DNA from: Candidatus Muproteobacteria bacterium
GTDB lineage: Bacteria > Pseudomonadota > Gammaproteobacteria > Acidiferrobacterales > Sulfurifustaceae
Direction: 5' to 3'
Assembly: GCA_027449605.1 (NCBI GenBank)
Contig: DAIDLH010000092.1
Coordinates: forward strand, 1-63,617
Length of the DNA: 63,617 bases
Each line of letters starts with the position of its first letter. The stretch's first letter is position 1. Under the pieces are notes generated by a model. It was not told where the DNA came from. It was given only the letters and a program-made list of their open reading frames with translations, and ran no database searches. Positions 20,001 to 29,326 of this stretch are shown piece by piece. A program made the position numbers and the translations under genes.

Positions 20001-20198
20001 TTTGTTTTTGCCCGCGCGCGGCTTGGCGGCGTCTTCGCTCGGCGCCGCCTGCGCCTCCAGAGAAAAGTCATCGTCGGGCATGACGCGCTGCTCGGGGTTG
20101 CCACGCCCCCGGCCGCGCCCGGTCAGGCCCTGCGGACCTCCCTTTGCTTTCCCGGCTTCCTCGCGTGGTTTCTTCGTGTTCGATTTCTTTTTTGGCAT
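17010..20198 (-). CDS. Type III-like site-specific DNA N6-adenine methyltransferase
   Basis: The 1062-residue protein carries the catalytic motif IDPPYG (DPPY at 279-282) before the SAM motif DPTCGSGTT (576-584), the order of beta-class N6-adenine methyltransferases such as type III Mod. The region between them would hold target recognition. A Lys-rich, probably disordered N-terminus of about 110 residues precedes the fold. Two REP-like repeats are translated in frame, near residues 200-213 and 674-703, giving proline/arginine/glycine-rich inserts. It is the first gene of the island and should protect the host from the nuclease at 12228. Confidence 0.85.
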   Translation of the reverse strand: MPKKKSNTKKPREEAGKAKGGPQGLTGRGRGRGNPEQRVMPDDDFSLEAQAAPSEDAAKPRAGKNKSTVPAGKKSDHPEVLSYRHPDKRKNNPEVGMVKPENDPDQPRTNWKYDPHLDPALQFDTSRAAIEKLIDDALASGDDAAMRAALQELKRLGEPYLNWTGKAERTSFDVDTVSLHVHERIDPASILSAVRKNMKNPSPSGRGAGVRAGGNAAYMHQPDLFAAPFENLPLRDAIDFYKHERGWANRLIAGDSLLVMNSLLQKESLAGQVQMIYIDPPYGIKYGSNFQPFVNKRDVKDRKDEDLTQEPEMIKAFRDTWELGIHSYLTYLRDRLLLASALMHESGSVFVQISDENVHHVRELMDEVLGSENFVGLITFKKTGTQTSEYLSGSADYILWYAKNSRALKYQQLYNSRLLGEEGSDAYSFIEFTDGRRQRLGQAMQRDASSIPSGAKPYRLQTVLSPREGRPAGPGTAMNFPVMVKDNNYVPSGSQGWKTTQQGMARLARVNRLEVQGNSLAYVRYIDDFPVMPINNLWMDTQSGSGMDKQYVVQTNVKVIERCLLMTTDPGDLVLDPTCGSGTTAFVAEKWGRRWITTDTSRVAVTLAKQRLMTASYDYYALRYPQEGLKGGFIYKTVPHVTLKSIANNPEIDEIYERMHPAIEAALADLNKAVVGRVSPQGRNPPDADPSPRPSPARGEGALKEWDVPFDFPEDWPPSARKPFEAFHAARQAMQKQMDASIAAHADQETLYDQPQPDKNKLRITGPFTVEAVPFPTVLALDEAKPAQEADVAIARSGESWRQHQWRDELLKAGIRGKGGQMLKFAELETFPASEHIRHLHCSGTLADSGERVVVSFGPEHAALEQRQVTLALNEAEKLRPAPKFIIFASFEFDPEAAKDIDEIKWSGVTLLKAKMNTDLLTDDLKKARTSNQSFWLMGQPDVEVRQRKDGKYEVEVHGFDYFDTAKGELVSGGKGKIAVWLLDTDYDERSLFPRQVFFPIAGKDDGWMKLKKDIRAELNEGLLHKYHGTVSLPFEAGDNKKVAVKIVDDRGIESLKILPLD
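18092..18179. repeat. REP-like repeats translated within the methyltransferase gene (C-terminal side)
   Basis: The palindrome CCCTCTCCCCTTGCGGGAGAGGG with its GCCGGGGTGAGGGG tail (18095-18132) is followed by a second one, CGGCGGGTTACGCCCTTGCG with its partner GGGCTAACCCGCC (18141-18175). Both are of types normally found between genes. Here they remain in frame and encode about 30 residues (including PSPRPSPARGEG) after SAM motif I. Confidence 0.8.
19563..19606. repeat. REP-like palindrome translated within the methyltransferase gene (N-terminal side)
   Basis: CCCTCACCCCAGCCCCTCTCC with its partner GGAGGGAGAGGGG forms the same palindrome family as at 3337 and 11790. It stays in frame and encodes NPSPSGRGAGVRAG between the N-terminal region and the catalytic domain, where an insert is probably tolerated. 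Confidence 0.78.
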
Positions 20199-20338
20199 CA
20201 GCGGCTCTCTATTGCCCGGTTCGGCAACACCCGGTGGCGTGGATGAATCTCCTCAATGCCTTTTATTTGTTGTTGGAATCCTAACATAAGGCCATCCGGG
20301 ACTGTCCTATCGAGGATCACATAAATACTTGATGACCA

Positions 20339-20420
20339 GTAGCCCGGATGGAGCGCAGCGGAATCCGGGAAGTTGCGGAAAATCCCGGATTCCGACCCTG
20401 CGGGCCTGCATCCGGGCTAC
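20339..20420. repeat. Intergenic inverted repeat GTAGCCCGGATG
   Basis: GTAGCCCGGATG (20339-20350) and CATCCGGGCTAC (20409-20420) are perfect 12-bp arms around a GC-rich interior that itself holds the inverted pair GGAATCCGGGA and TCCCGGATTCC. This is a common intergenic repeat type in gammaproteobacteria. It lies between the methyltransferase start and the rsmI end. The rest of 20199-20442 shows no gene. Confidence 0.75.
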
Positions 20421-20442
20421 AACGTTTTCCGGGCTCTTTAAG

Positions 20443-21324
20443 CTATTCGTCACGACCTTTAAGGCTCAGGGCGTATTCATACAGCTTGTTTTTCTTGAGG
20501 CCGGTGATGCGCGCGGCCAGCGCCGCGGCCTGGCTCACGGGCAATTCTTCGAGCAGGATTTTCAGAATCCGTTCGGCGTCGTCATCCACCGCTTCCCGTT
20601 CGGCGCGCGGAACGCCGTGGATCAGGATCACGAACTCGCCCAGCTGCTGGTGGGCGTCGCGGCCGACCCACGCGGACAGTTCCGCCAGCGTGCCGCCGCG
20701 CACGGTCTCGAACTGCTTGGTCAGTTCGCGCGCCAGCACCGCCTCGCGTTCGGGCCCGAAAATCTCCGTCATGTCCCCGAGGCTTTCGAGAATCCGGTGC
20801 GGGCTCTCGTAGAAAATCAGCGTGCGCGACTCCTCGCCCAGCTTTTCGAACACGGCGCGGCGGGCGATGGATTTGGCCGGCGGGAACCCCTCGAACACGA
20901 AGCGGTCGGAAGGAAGACCGGCGGCGGACAGCGCGGCGATGGCGGCGCAGGCGCCGGGCACGGGCACCACGGCGATGCCCGCCTGTCGGGCGGCGCGCAC
21001 CAGATGGAAGCCCGGGTCGCTCACCAGCGGGGTACCCGCGTCGGTGATAAATGCGATAGACTTGCCGCTCCGCAAAAATTCCACAAGCCTGGGAACCTGG
21101 CTGCGTTCGTTATGCTCATGGAGGGCTTCTGTCTTGGCTTCAATACCGAAATGCATGAGAAGCTTGCCGCTGTGGCGCGTGTCCTCGGCGGCGATCAGGT
21201 CGACCTCCGACAGGAGGCGTATCGCCCGCGGCGTCATGTCCTCGAGGTTGCCGATCGGCGTGGCCACCACGTAAAGCCTGCCTGCGTTTGACACAAAAGT
21301 CCCCGATTCGATACTTTCACGCAT
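20443..21324 (-). CDS. rsmI: 16S rRNA 2'-O-ribose C1402 methyltransferase RsmI
   Basis: The 293-residue protein has the tetrapyrrole-methylase-like fold of RsmI: LYVVATPIGNLEDMTPRA, AEDTRHSGKLL, ITDAGTPLVSDPG, VPVPGACAAIAALSAAGLP and YESPHRI, all diagnostic. It methylates the ribose of C1402 in the ribosomal P site. It is divergent from lpoA, with only 17 bases between start codons, the order known from E. coli. Confidence 0.95.
   Translation of the reverse strand: MRESIESGTFVSNAGRLYVVATPIGNLEDMTPRAIRLLSEVDLIAAEDTRHSGKLLMHFGIEAKTEALHEHNERSQVPRLVEFLRSGKSIAFITDAGTPLVSDPGFHLVRAARQAGIAVVPVPGACAAIAALSAAGLPSDRFVFEGFPPAKSIARRAVFEKLGEESRTLIFYESPHRILESLGDMTEIFGPEREAVLARELTKQFETVRGGTLAELSAWVGRDAHQQLGEFVILIHGVPRAEREAVDDDAERILKILLEELPVSQAAALAARITGLKKNKLYEYALSLKGRDE
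21288..21315 (+). promoter_or_regulatory. Probable sigma-70 promoter for lpoA
   Basis: TTGACA (21288-21293) and GATACT (21310-21315) are separated by 16 bases. The -35 is perfect and the -10 matches four of six positions. Transcription would begin near 21322, about 20 bases before the lpoA ATG. The site lies inside the 5' end of the divergent rsmI gene, because the intergenic space is too short to hold it. Confidence 0.55.
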
Positions 21325-23253
21325 TCTAAACAGGAAACCGCATGAAACCCATCCGCTGGCTGGCGATACCTATAATATGTGCCGCGTTCCTGGCCGGCTG
21401 CGAAACCGCGCGCGTGGCGCCGGCGGCGGCGCCGGTCAGCGTCGACGTGGCGGAAAAGGCCGAGCGTAACGGCGAATTCCTGATCGCCGCGCGCGAATAC
21501 GCGCGCCTGGCGGACGTTTCGCTGCCGGCGCAGCGACAGGACTTTCAGCTGCGGGCGACGGACAATTTCCTCAAGGCCGGGCAATTGCGCGAGGCGCGCG
21601 GCCTGATCGACCTGATCAACGTCGCGGCGCTGGACAGCTCGTTCACGGCGCGCAAGCGCATCCTGCAGGCGCGCATCTACATCACCGAAGGCGGATTCGA
21701 GAAGGGCATCCGGCAACTGGACGAGGCCGCGCCATTGCGCAACCTCAGCCCGGCGCTGCTGTCCGAGATCAACAGCGTGCGCGCCCAGGCCGAGCTGGCG
21801 CTCGACAACCCCGTCGGCGCGGCGCGCAACCTGATCAGCCGCGAGCAATACATCGCCGGCAAGGAAGCCGTGGCCGAGAACCAGAAACAGCTGTGGAAAA
21901 TCCTGGTGTCGATGCCGCGCGCGCGGCTCAAGACCGAATTCAACATCGCCCGCGATCCGGTGCTGGCCGGCTGGATCGAGCTGGCGCTGATCACCGCGGA
22001 AAACGCCGGGCAGACGCTGCCGCTCCAGGCGGCGCTGGATCAGTGGAAAATCACGCATCCGAACCATCCCGCGAACGAAACCGTCTTCGGCACGCTCATG
22101 AGCCCGACCCCGGGAATTTCCGGGCGCATCGAACGCATCGCCCTGCTGCTGCCGCTGTCCTCCGGCTACGCCGCCGCGGCGCAGGCGGTGCGCGACGGGT
22201 TCATGGCGATGGACGCCGCCAACACCAATCCCGACAAGCCGAAAATCCGGATCTACGACACCGGCCCCGACCCGCTGCGCGCGCCCGACATCTACGCGCA
22301 GGCCGTCGACGAGGGCGCGCAGTTCGTGGTCGGCCCGCTCGGACGCGAAGCCGCGGAAGCGATCCTGAAACAGGCGAGCATCAAGGTCCCCACGCTGATG
22401 CTCAACCACACCGACATCGACCCCGGCACGGCGAGCAAATACCTGTTCGAATTCGGCCTGCCGCCCGAGCAGGAGGCGCAGCAGGTGGCGGAGCGCGCCT
22501 GGCTCGACGGCCACCGGCAGGCGGCCGTGCTGTATCCGAAAACGCCGTGGGGCGAGCGCATGATGAACGCCTGGTCCGCTCACTGGCAGCGTCTCGGCGG
22601 CACCGTGGTCGCGAGCCAGTCCTACAACGAGCAGGACGTCGATTACTCCGACGCCATCAAGCGCCTGCTCAACGTCGTCCAGAGCGAGGCGCGCCGGGCG
22701 CAGATTGAGAAGATCGCCGGACAAAAACTGCAATTCGAGTCGCGCGCGCGCCAGGACATCGATTACATTTTCCTCGTCGCCGACGCCAAACGCGGGCGCC
22801 TGATCAAGCCGCAGATCAACTTCTATCACGCCGCGCGCGTGCCGGTGTACTCGACTTCGCACATCTTCACCGGCGCCGGCGACGCGGTGCAGGACGTGGA
22901 CCTCGACGGCGTCATCTTCGGCGACATGCCGTGGATGCTGGTCGGCGACGGCCGGATCCAGGAACTGCGCCAGAAGATTCAGCAGAACTGGCCGTTCGCG
23001 CACAGCGACCTCGACCGGCTGTACGCGCTCGGCATGGACAGTTACGCGATCCTCCCGCACCTGGGCCGCATCAACGCCGAACCGGGCGCGCGCTTCGGCG
23101 GCGTCACCAGCGGGCTGTCGCTCGACCACAGCGGCCGCTTGCAGCGGCAACTGCTGTGGGCGCGGTTCCACCGCGGCGTGCCGCAGCTCGTGGACACGTT
23201 CCTCAAGTACAAGGGGCAGTTCGATATCCAGTCTTACGATGAGACGAAAAACG

Positions 23254-24259
<1,006 letters not shown>

Positions 24260-24282
24260 GGAACCACTGGTTTAATAATTTT

Positions 24283-24357
24283 CACCGCAAAGACGCAAAG
24301 AAAGGCTCATGATAGTCAAACATAAAAATCTTTGCGCTCTTTGCGCCTTTGCGGTGA
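24283..24357. repeat. Inverted repeat CACCGCAAAGACGCAAAG, copy 1
   Basis: CACCGCAAAGACGCAAAG (24283-24300) pairs with the run CTTTGCGC...GCGCCTTTGCGGTG (about 24330-24356). A close copy occurs at 39295-39386 and half of one at 44622-44650. It lies between diaA and dolP, where it could form a stable transcript hairpin. Confidence 0.78.
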
Positions 24358-24395
24358 GAGCTATTATCTTTCAAGATTATTCAGAGATTACTTAA

Positions 24396-24977
24396 ATGAT
24401 TCAGCGGTTGCTTCTTCTGGCGGTTATCCTCGGCGGCATCGCGCTGACGCAGGGCTGCGCGCCGGTGATCGTCGCCGGCGGCGCGACCGCCGCGGTCGCC
24501 GCCAACGACCGGCGCACCGTCGGCACCCAGCTCGATGATGAGAACATAGAGCTCACGGCGCGCAGGAAACTCAACGACGACAATCGGCTCGGCGACGATG
24601 TCCACATCAACATCACCTGTTTCAATGGCACCATGCTGCTGACGGGCGAGGCCACCACCGCCGAGCAGCGTGACATCGTGGTGTCGCTGGTGCGCAGCAT
24701 CCAGGGCGTCAAGCGCCTCATCGATAGCGAAATCAATGTGCGCGAACCCACGGCCTTCGCCAACCGTGTGCACGATTCCTGGATCACCGGACAGGTCAAG
24801 GCCAAGATGCTGGATACGCCAAATCTTAAATCGACCCGCATCAAGGTGGTGACGGAGAACTCCGTCGTCTATCTCATGGGGCTCGTCAAACAGAGTGAAG
24901 GCGAACTGGCCGCCGAAACCGCCCGCACCGTCGGGGGCATCACCCGCGTGGTCAAGGTATTCGAGTACCTCGATTGA
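24396..24977 (+). CDS. dolP: BON-domain outer-membrane lipoprotein DolP (YraP)
   Basis: The 193-residue lipoprotein has a signal ending in the lipobox ALTQGC and two BON domains: one at about 45-115 ([31 protein letters not shown]) and one at about 125-190 ([26 protein letters not shown]). DolP supports outer-membrane integrity and the BAM machinery at division sites. The place after diaA is the E. coli order. The stop overlaps the TTG start of rfaE2. Confidence 0.92.
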   Translation: MIQRLLLLAVILGGIALTQGCAPVIVAGGATAAVAANDRRTVGTQLDDENIELTARRKLNDDNRLGDDVHINITCFNGTMLLTGEATTAEQRDIVVSLVRSIQGVKRLIDSEINVREPTAFANRVHDSWITGQVKAKMLDTPNLKSTRIKVVTENSVVYLMGLVKQSEGELAAETARTVGGITRVVKVFEYLD

Positions 24978-25453
24978 CATCAAGCGAACGCAAGATCGTC
25001 ACCGACGCGGCGCAACTCCCGGCACGGCTCGCGGAACTCAAACGCCCGCTGGTCTTCACCAACGGCTGCTTCGACATCCTGCACCGCGGCCACGTCGCCT
25101 ATCTCGAGGAAGCCGCGGCGCTCGGCGCCTCCCTGGTCGTCGGCGTGAACAGCGACGCCTCGGTGCGGCGCCTCGAAAAGGGACAGGGCCGTCCGGTGAA
25201 TCCCCTGGAAGACCGCCTCGCCGTTCTCGCCGCGCTCGGCTGCGTGTCGCTGGTGGTGCCGTTCGACGACGACACGCCGTACGAACTGATCAAGCGCGTG
25301 CGTCCCGATCACCTGGTCAAGGGCGGCGACTGGACGCCGGACAAGATCGTCGGCGCCGACATCGTCAAGAATTACGGCGGCCAGGTGCATTCGATCCGGT
25401 TCCGCTTCGAGCGCTCGACCACCGATCTCATCCAGCGTATCCGCCATGGCTGA
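24974..25453 (+). CDS. rfaE2: D-glycero-beta-D-manno-heptose 1-phosphate adenylyltransferase
   Basis: This 159-residue cytidylyltransferase-fold enzyme matches the C-terminal half of Hld[43 protein letters not shown] and [10 protein letters not shown]. It makes ADP-heptose for the lipopolysaccharide core. The kinase half (HldE N-terminal) is absent here, so the two activities are on separate genes. The start is TTG, within a TTGA overlap with the dolP stop; translation is probably coupled. It overlaps the next gene by eight bases. Confidence 0.9.
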   Translation: MTSSERKIVTDAAQLPARLAELKRPLVFTNGCFDILHRGHVAYLEEAAALGASLVVGVNSDASVRRLEKGQGRPVNPLEDRLAVLAALGCVSLVVPFDDDTPYELIKRVRPDHLVKGGDWTPDKIVGADIVKNYGGQVHSIRFRFERSTTDLIQRIRHG

Positions 25454-26834
25454 ACTGCCCGGTCCGTTCCTCGCGCGGCTTCGAGCCGTGCTGGGGAAGG
25501 ACAACGTGTTGACCGACCCCGCCGACCGCTGGCCCTACGGCCAGGACAATTCGCGCAAACACGCGCTGCCGGACGCCGTGGCGTTCGCCACCACGCATGC
25601 GCAGGTGCTGGAAACCGTGCGCGCGTGCAACGAATCCGGCGTGCCGATCCTCGCGCGCGGACGCGGCACCGGCACCACCGGCGCCGCGGTGCCGGTGCGC
25701 GGCGGCCTGGTGCTGTCGCTGGAGCGCATGGACCGCATCGTCGAAATGGATCCCGCCAACCGCGCGATGCGCGTCGAACCCGGCGTACTCAACCAGGCGA
25801 TACAGGACCAGGCGGCGGAGCACGGATTTTTCTGGCCGCCCGACCCCACGAGCGGCGCCTATTGCACCGTCGGCGGCAACATCGCGGTGAACGCCGCCGG
25901 ACCGCGCGCCCTGAAGTACGGCAGCACGCGCGAAAACGTGCTCGGCCTCGTCGCCGTCACCGGCGGCGGCGAGGAAATCCACACCGGCACCTACACCACC
26001 AAGGGCGTGGTCGGCTACGACCTGACGCGGCTGCTGATCGGCTCGGAGGGAACGCTCGCGATCGTGACCGAAGCGACGCTCAAGCTCACGCCGTTGCCCG
26101 AATCGCGCCGCAGCTTGCAGGCGGTGTACACCGACGTGCGCGCCGCGGCCGCGGCGGTGTCGCGCCTCATGGCGCAGCCGGTCACGCCGTACGCGCTCGA
26201 GTTCATGGATGCTCAGGCGATCGAGATGATCCGGAATTACTCGGCGACGGAATTGCCGCGCGGCGCCGGAGCGCTGCTCATGATCGAAATGGACGGGCCG
26301 GAATCGGCGATGGACCGGGTGGTGGCCGACGTGTCGGCGGCGGCCCGCGGCGATGGGCTGTTGAGTCTCGCCGCGGCCAAAAGCAAAGACGAGGCGACGG
26401 CGCTGTGGGCCACGCGCAAGGCGCTGTCGCCGGCGCTGCGCAACATCGCGCCCAACAAGCTCAACGAGGACGTGGTGGTGCCGGTGTCGCGCATTCCCGA
26501 CCTGATCGACGGACTCGAAAAACTGTCGCGCGAATACGGCATTCCGATCGTCAATTTCGGGCACGCCGGCAACGGCAATATCCACGTGAACCTGCTTTAC
26601 GACACGCAGGACGCGCAGCAGGAACGCAACGCCCTGCCCTGCCTGTCGAAGGTATTCGATCTGGTGCTGCAACTCGGCGGCACGCTGTCCGGCGAACACG
26701 GCATCGGCATCGCCAAGCGCGATTACATCAATCGCGCGATCGATCCGGTCACGCTCGGCCTCATGCGCCGGATCAAGCGCCAGTTCGACCCCAAAGGAAT
26801 TCTCAATCCGGAAAAGATTTTTCCTGCCGGATAA
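25446..26834 (+). CDS. GlcD-type FAD-linked 2-hydroxyacid dehydrogenase
   Basis: The 462-residue protein has a PCMH FAD-binding domain ([56 protein letters not shown]) and the C-terminal FAD-oxidase cap with [11 protein letters not shown] and [12 protein letters not shown]. It most resembles glycolate oxidase GlcD and D-lactate dehydrogenases, which oxidise 2-hydroxyacids and pass electrons to a quinone or cytochrome. No glcE or glcF partner adjoins. It is translationally linked to rfaE2 but the pathways seem unrelated. The exact substrate is open. Confidence 0.85.
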   Translation: MAELPGPFLARLRAVLGKDNVLTDPADRWPYGQDNSRKHALPDAVAFATTHAQVLETVRACNESGVPILARGRGTGTTGAAVPVRGGLVLSLERMDRIVEMDPANRAMRVEPGVLNQAIQDQAAEHGFFWPPDPTSGAYCTVGGNIAVNAAGPRALKYGSTRENVLGLVAVTGGGEEIHTGTYTTKGVVGYDLTRLLIGSEGTLAIVTEATLKLTPLPESRRSLQAVYTDVRAAAAAVSRLMAQPVTPYALEFMDAQAIEMIRNYSATELPRGAGALLMIEMDGPESAMDRVVADVSAAARGDGLLSLAAAKSKDEATALWATRKALSPALRNIAPNKLNEDVVVPVSRIPDLIDGLEKLSREYGIPIVNFGHAGNGNIHVNLLYDTQDAQQERNALPCLSKVFDLVLQLGGTLSGEHGIGIAKRDYINRAIDPVTLGLMRRIKRQFDPKGILNPEKIFPAG

Positions 26835-26950
26835 AAAACCGAATCCGACGACGTCCGCCGCCGCACGCCGTTATCCGGCGGATCGACGGTCAGCGTCTCG
26901 CGTGCGTTGGTATTATGATGACCGACCGAACATCGAGACCGGAGAACATC

Positions 26951-27670
26951 ATGAAACGCGCCCTTTCCGCCCTGGCCATTCTGTTCGCGACCGCACCGAT
27001 ATCGTTTGCCGCCGATAACATCGACCAGATCAACCAGCTGATCCAGTCGGACTTCCGCAATCTGTCGGAAGACCTGGGCGCGGCGCTGAGCTACAAGGCG
27101 GTGATCCCGGCCAAACCGCTCGGCATCACCGGCTTCGATGTCGGCGTGGAGGTGACGGCGACGAAGCTCCAGCATCGCGACGCCTGGGATCGCGCCAGCT
27201 CCGGCGCCGCGCCCGACACCGTCTACGTTCCCAGGCTGCATCTCCACAAGGGCTTGCCGGCCGGTTTCGACGTCGGTGCGTTCTACTCCTCCGTTCCCGA
27301 CTCGAACCTGAAATTCTGGGGCGCCGAAGCCCGTTACGCCATCATCGAAGGCGGCGTCGCGACGCCGGCGCTCGGCCTGCGCGGCACTTACTCCAAACTT
27401 TCCGGCGTAAGCCAGCTCGATTTCCACACCACCGGCCTGGAACTGCTGGTCTCCAAGGGCCTCGCGATCTTCACGCCCTACGCGGGCCTGGGACGGGTCT
27501 GGACAACCTCGGAACCGGTCGGCGTTTCCAATGTCAGTAAAGAAGAATTTTCCCTGGGAAAATATTTCATCGGCGGCAACGTCAATCTCGGCCTGGTCAA
27601 TTTCGCCATCGAAGCGGACAAAACCGGCGGGGCGACTTCCTACAGCGCCAAACTCGGCTTCCGGTTCTAA
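26951..27670 (+). CDS. Putative outer-membrane beta-barrel protein
   Basis: The 239-residue product has a clear signal peptide (MKRALSALAILFATAPISFA, cut after AA). The mature part alternates polar and hydrophobic residues with many glycines, and ends in the terminal aromatic KLGFRF, a typical signal for outer-membrane insertion. GGAGAAC precedes the ATG. I cannot assign a family or cargo. The TAA stop lies in a CTAA that forms the left flank of the nested repeat cluster that follows. Confidence 0.65.
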   Translation: MKRALSALAILFATAPISFAADNIDQINQLIQSDFRNLSEDLGAALSYKAVIPAKPLGITGFDVGVEVTATKLQHRDAWDRASSGAAPDTVYVPRLHLHKGLPAGFDVGAFYSSVPDSNLKFWGAEARYAIIEGGVATPALGLRGTYSKLSGVSQLDFHTTGLELLVSKGLAIFTPYAGLGRVWTTSEPVGVSNVSKEEFSLGKYFIGGNVNLGLVNFAIEADKTGGATSYSAKLGFRF

Positions 27671-27895
27671 GAGTTTGTTGAAAAACGTTTCGTCATCATT
27701 GGAACCTATCTCAAAATAGACGTAGGGTGGGCACTGCCCACCGTCGGACAGCCAGCAAAGCCGCGTTGGTGGGCGATGCCCACCCTACAAATATCTGCCG
27801 GAGCGTTTTTGAGACAGGCTCTAATATGCTGGATTCCGGCTTACGCCGGAATGACGAATTCGAATGTTTTCCGGACTTTTTCAACGCCCTGCTGA
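27667..27895. mobile_element. MITE-like element carrying a nested 118-bp MITE and a REP
   Basis: The outer ends, GAGTTTGTTGAAAAAC (27671-27686) and TTTTTCAACGCCCTG (27877-27891), resemble the TTGCTGAAAAA ends of the element at 11773. They are flanked by CTAA (27667-27670) and CTGA (27892-27895). Inside lie a complete 118-bp AACCTATCTC element (27703-27820) and a REP, GGATTCCGGCTTACGCCGGAA (27831-27851). The left CTAA supplies the stop codon of the outer-membrane protein gene. This indicates sequential insertions at one place. Confidence 0.6.
27703..27820. mobile_element. 118-bp MITE, copy A (AACCTATCTC family)
   Basis: The ends are AACCTATCTCAAAAT and, reversed, AGCCTGTCTCAAAAA. The interior has an inverted pair GTAGGGTGGGCACTGCCCAC and GTGGGCGATGCCCACCCTAC around TCGGACAGCCAGC. 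Copies B (35146) and C (44653) have the same 118-bp length and plan, and the IS5-family end at 91-106 has the same terminus. The left flank is TTGG and the right is CTAA, so the target duplication is degenerate here. Confidence 0.75.
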
Positions 27896-27916
27896 CCCGC
27901 CCTGCACAACCAACCG

Positions 27917-28576
27917 TCAGCGCTCGCTCAGTTCCATTTTCTCGCTGTCGCGCTTCATGTCGAACTGGCCGAGGAACGACATGCCGAGCAGCACGTCCAT
28001 CGACGTCATATCCTCGATGACGCCGCCGTCCACGTTATAGAGCATGATGTCGCCGACCTGCACCTTGTCGAGCTTGACGTAATATTTCGGCACCATGCCC
28101 GCGGCCGTGCTCGAATAGCCCGCGCGTCCCACCCGGCGGTAGTCGAGGCCGATACGCTTCGCGACGGCGCCGTTCATGGTCACCGTGCTGGCGCCGGTGT
28201 CCACCAGGAAACGCACCGACGTCCCGTTGATCTGTCCGTCGGCGAAAAAATGCCCGAAACGGTTCGGATAGAGCACGACGCTGCTTTTCCCCTTCGCGGC
28301 GAAGTCCGCGATCACCACGCCGAGCCTGAGCACCTGGCTCTTGCCGTCGATTTCCACACTGGCATTTTCCTGCTGCGTGTCGGTCGCGAGCAGCTTGACG
28401 CCTTCGGGGCTCGTCTCGCCGTTCTTCAGCACGCGGCGCGCGCCGTCGACGAGGATGATCGCCTTGTCCTTGAACAAGGCCAGCAGGGATATTTTCTCCG
28501 CCGCGCCGGCCGCCGGGGCGACGAGCACGAACAGAACGAACCACAGGATTTTGACGGTCAACGAACGGGTTTTCAT
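27917..28576 (-). CDS. Retropepsin-like aspartic protease, TIGR02281 type
   Basis: The 219-residue protein has an N-terminal signal or anchor (VKILWFVLFVLVAPAAGAAE). The C-terminal half is a single aspartic protease domain with the catalytic motif FLVDTGASTVTMNG (Asp126) and SMDVLLGMSFLGQFDM near the end, typical of the clan AA 'TIGR02281' family. Such enzymes probably dimerise like retroviral proteases and act in the periplasm; substrates are not known. The start ATG at 28576 was chosen because it leads the signal; the longer upstream frame is an antisense shadow of the amidotransferase gene. Confidence 0.82.
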   Translation of the reverse strand: MKTRSLTVKILWFVLFVLVAPAAGAAEKISLLALFKDKAIILVDGARRVLKNGETSPEGVKLLATDTQQENASVEIDGKSQVLRLGVVIADFAAKGKSSVVLYPNRFGHFFADGQINGTSVRFLVDTGASTVTMNGAVAKRIGLDYRRVGRAGYSSTAAGMVPKYYVKLDKVQVGDIMLYNVDGGVIEDMTSMDVLLGMSFLGQFDMKRDSEKMELSER

Positions 28577-28612
28577 GTTTCCCAAACTCACGGCTGACGA
28601 TACAATCGGCGC

Positions 28613-29326
28613 ATGCAGGAAATCCTGATTTTCCGCCACGCACCGCACGAAGGGCCGGGGTATCTGGCCGATTATCTCGACCGCCATCGCCGGCCCTGGC
28701 GCCTGATCCGGATCGACCGGAACGACCCCGTTCCCACAAGCATAGACGGCGTTTCGGGACTCGTGTTCATGGGCGGACCGATGAGCGTCAACGACCCGCT
28801 GCCCTGGATTCCAAAAGTCACTGAATTGATTCGCAAGGCGGTCGCCGTGGATATGCCGGTGCTCGGCCACTGTCTCGGCGGACAACTGATCAGCAAGGCG
28901 CTCGGCGGAACGATCACGAAAAACCCGGTCAAGGAAATCGGCTGGCTGCCGGTCAGCCGCGCGAGCGGATCGCTCGCGGACAACTGGCTCGACGGCCTGC
29001 CCGCGGAATTCGAGGTGTTTCACTGGCACGGTGAAACGTTTTCGATTCCGCCCGGCGCGACGCGCCTCCTCGGCTCGCGCGATTGCGCCAACCAGGCGTT
29101 CGTCATCGGCAAAACGCTGGCGTTCCAGTGTCACATCGAAATGACTTCCGACATGGTGCGCGAATGGGCGCGCGTCGGCGCGGACGAAATCGCGCCGGTC
29201 TGCGCGACGGTGCAGAACCCGCAAACCATGACGGTCGATCTCGACGCGCGCGTGCGGCGCTTGCAGGCCGTCGCCGACAAATTCTACGACCGCTGGATTC
29301 AGGGCCTGAAGTCACCTGTAAGCTGA
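28613..29326 (+). CDS. Class I glutamine amidotransferase-like protein
   Basis: The 237-residue protein has the class I glutaminase triad: nucleophile Cys87 in VLGHCLGGQL, then FQCHIEM with His and Glu. The GLVFMGGPMSVND segment is typical of GMP-synthase-like free-standing amidotransferases. They release ammonia from glutamine for an unknown acceptor, or act as hydrolases. The stop overlaps the start of the ROK kinase gene (TGATG), so the two are coupled. Confidence 0.82.
   Translation: MQEILIFRHAPHEGPGYLADYLDRHRRPWRLIRIDRNDPVPTSIDGVSGLVFMGGPMSVNDPLPWIPKVTELIRKAVAVDMPVLGHCLGGQLISKALGGTITKNPVKEIGWLPVSRASGSLADNWLDGLPAEFEVFHWHGETFSIPPGATRLLGSRDCANQAFVIGKTLAFQCHIEMTSDMVREWARVGADEIAPVCATVQNPQTMTVDLDARVRRLQAVADKFYDRWIQGLKSPVS

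Noticed and set aside
27917..29224. N-terminal extension of the retropepsin-like gene to 29224
   Set aside because: The extra 216 residues are antisense to the glutamine amidotransferase and precede a clear signal peptide at 28576.
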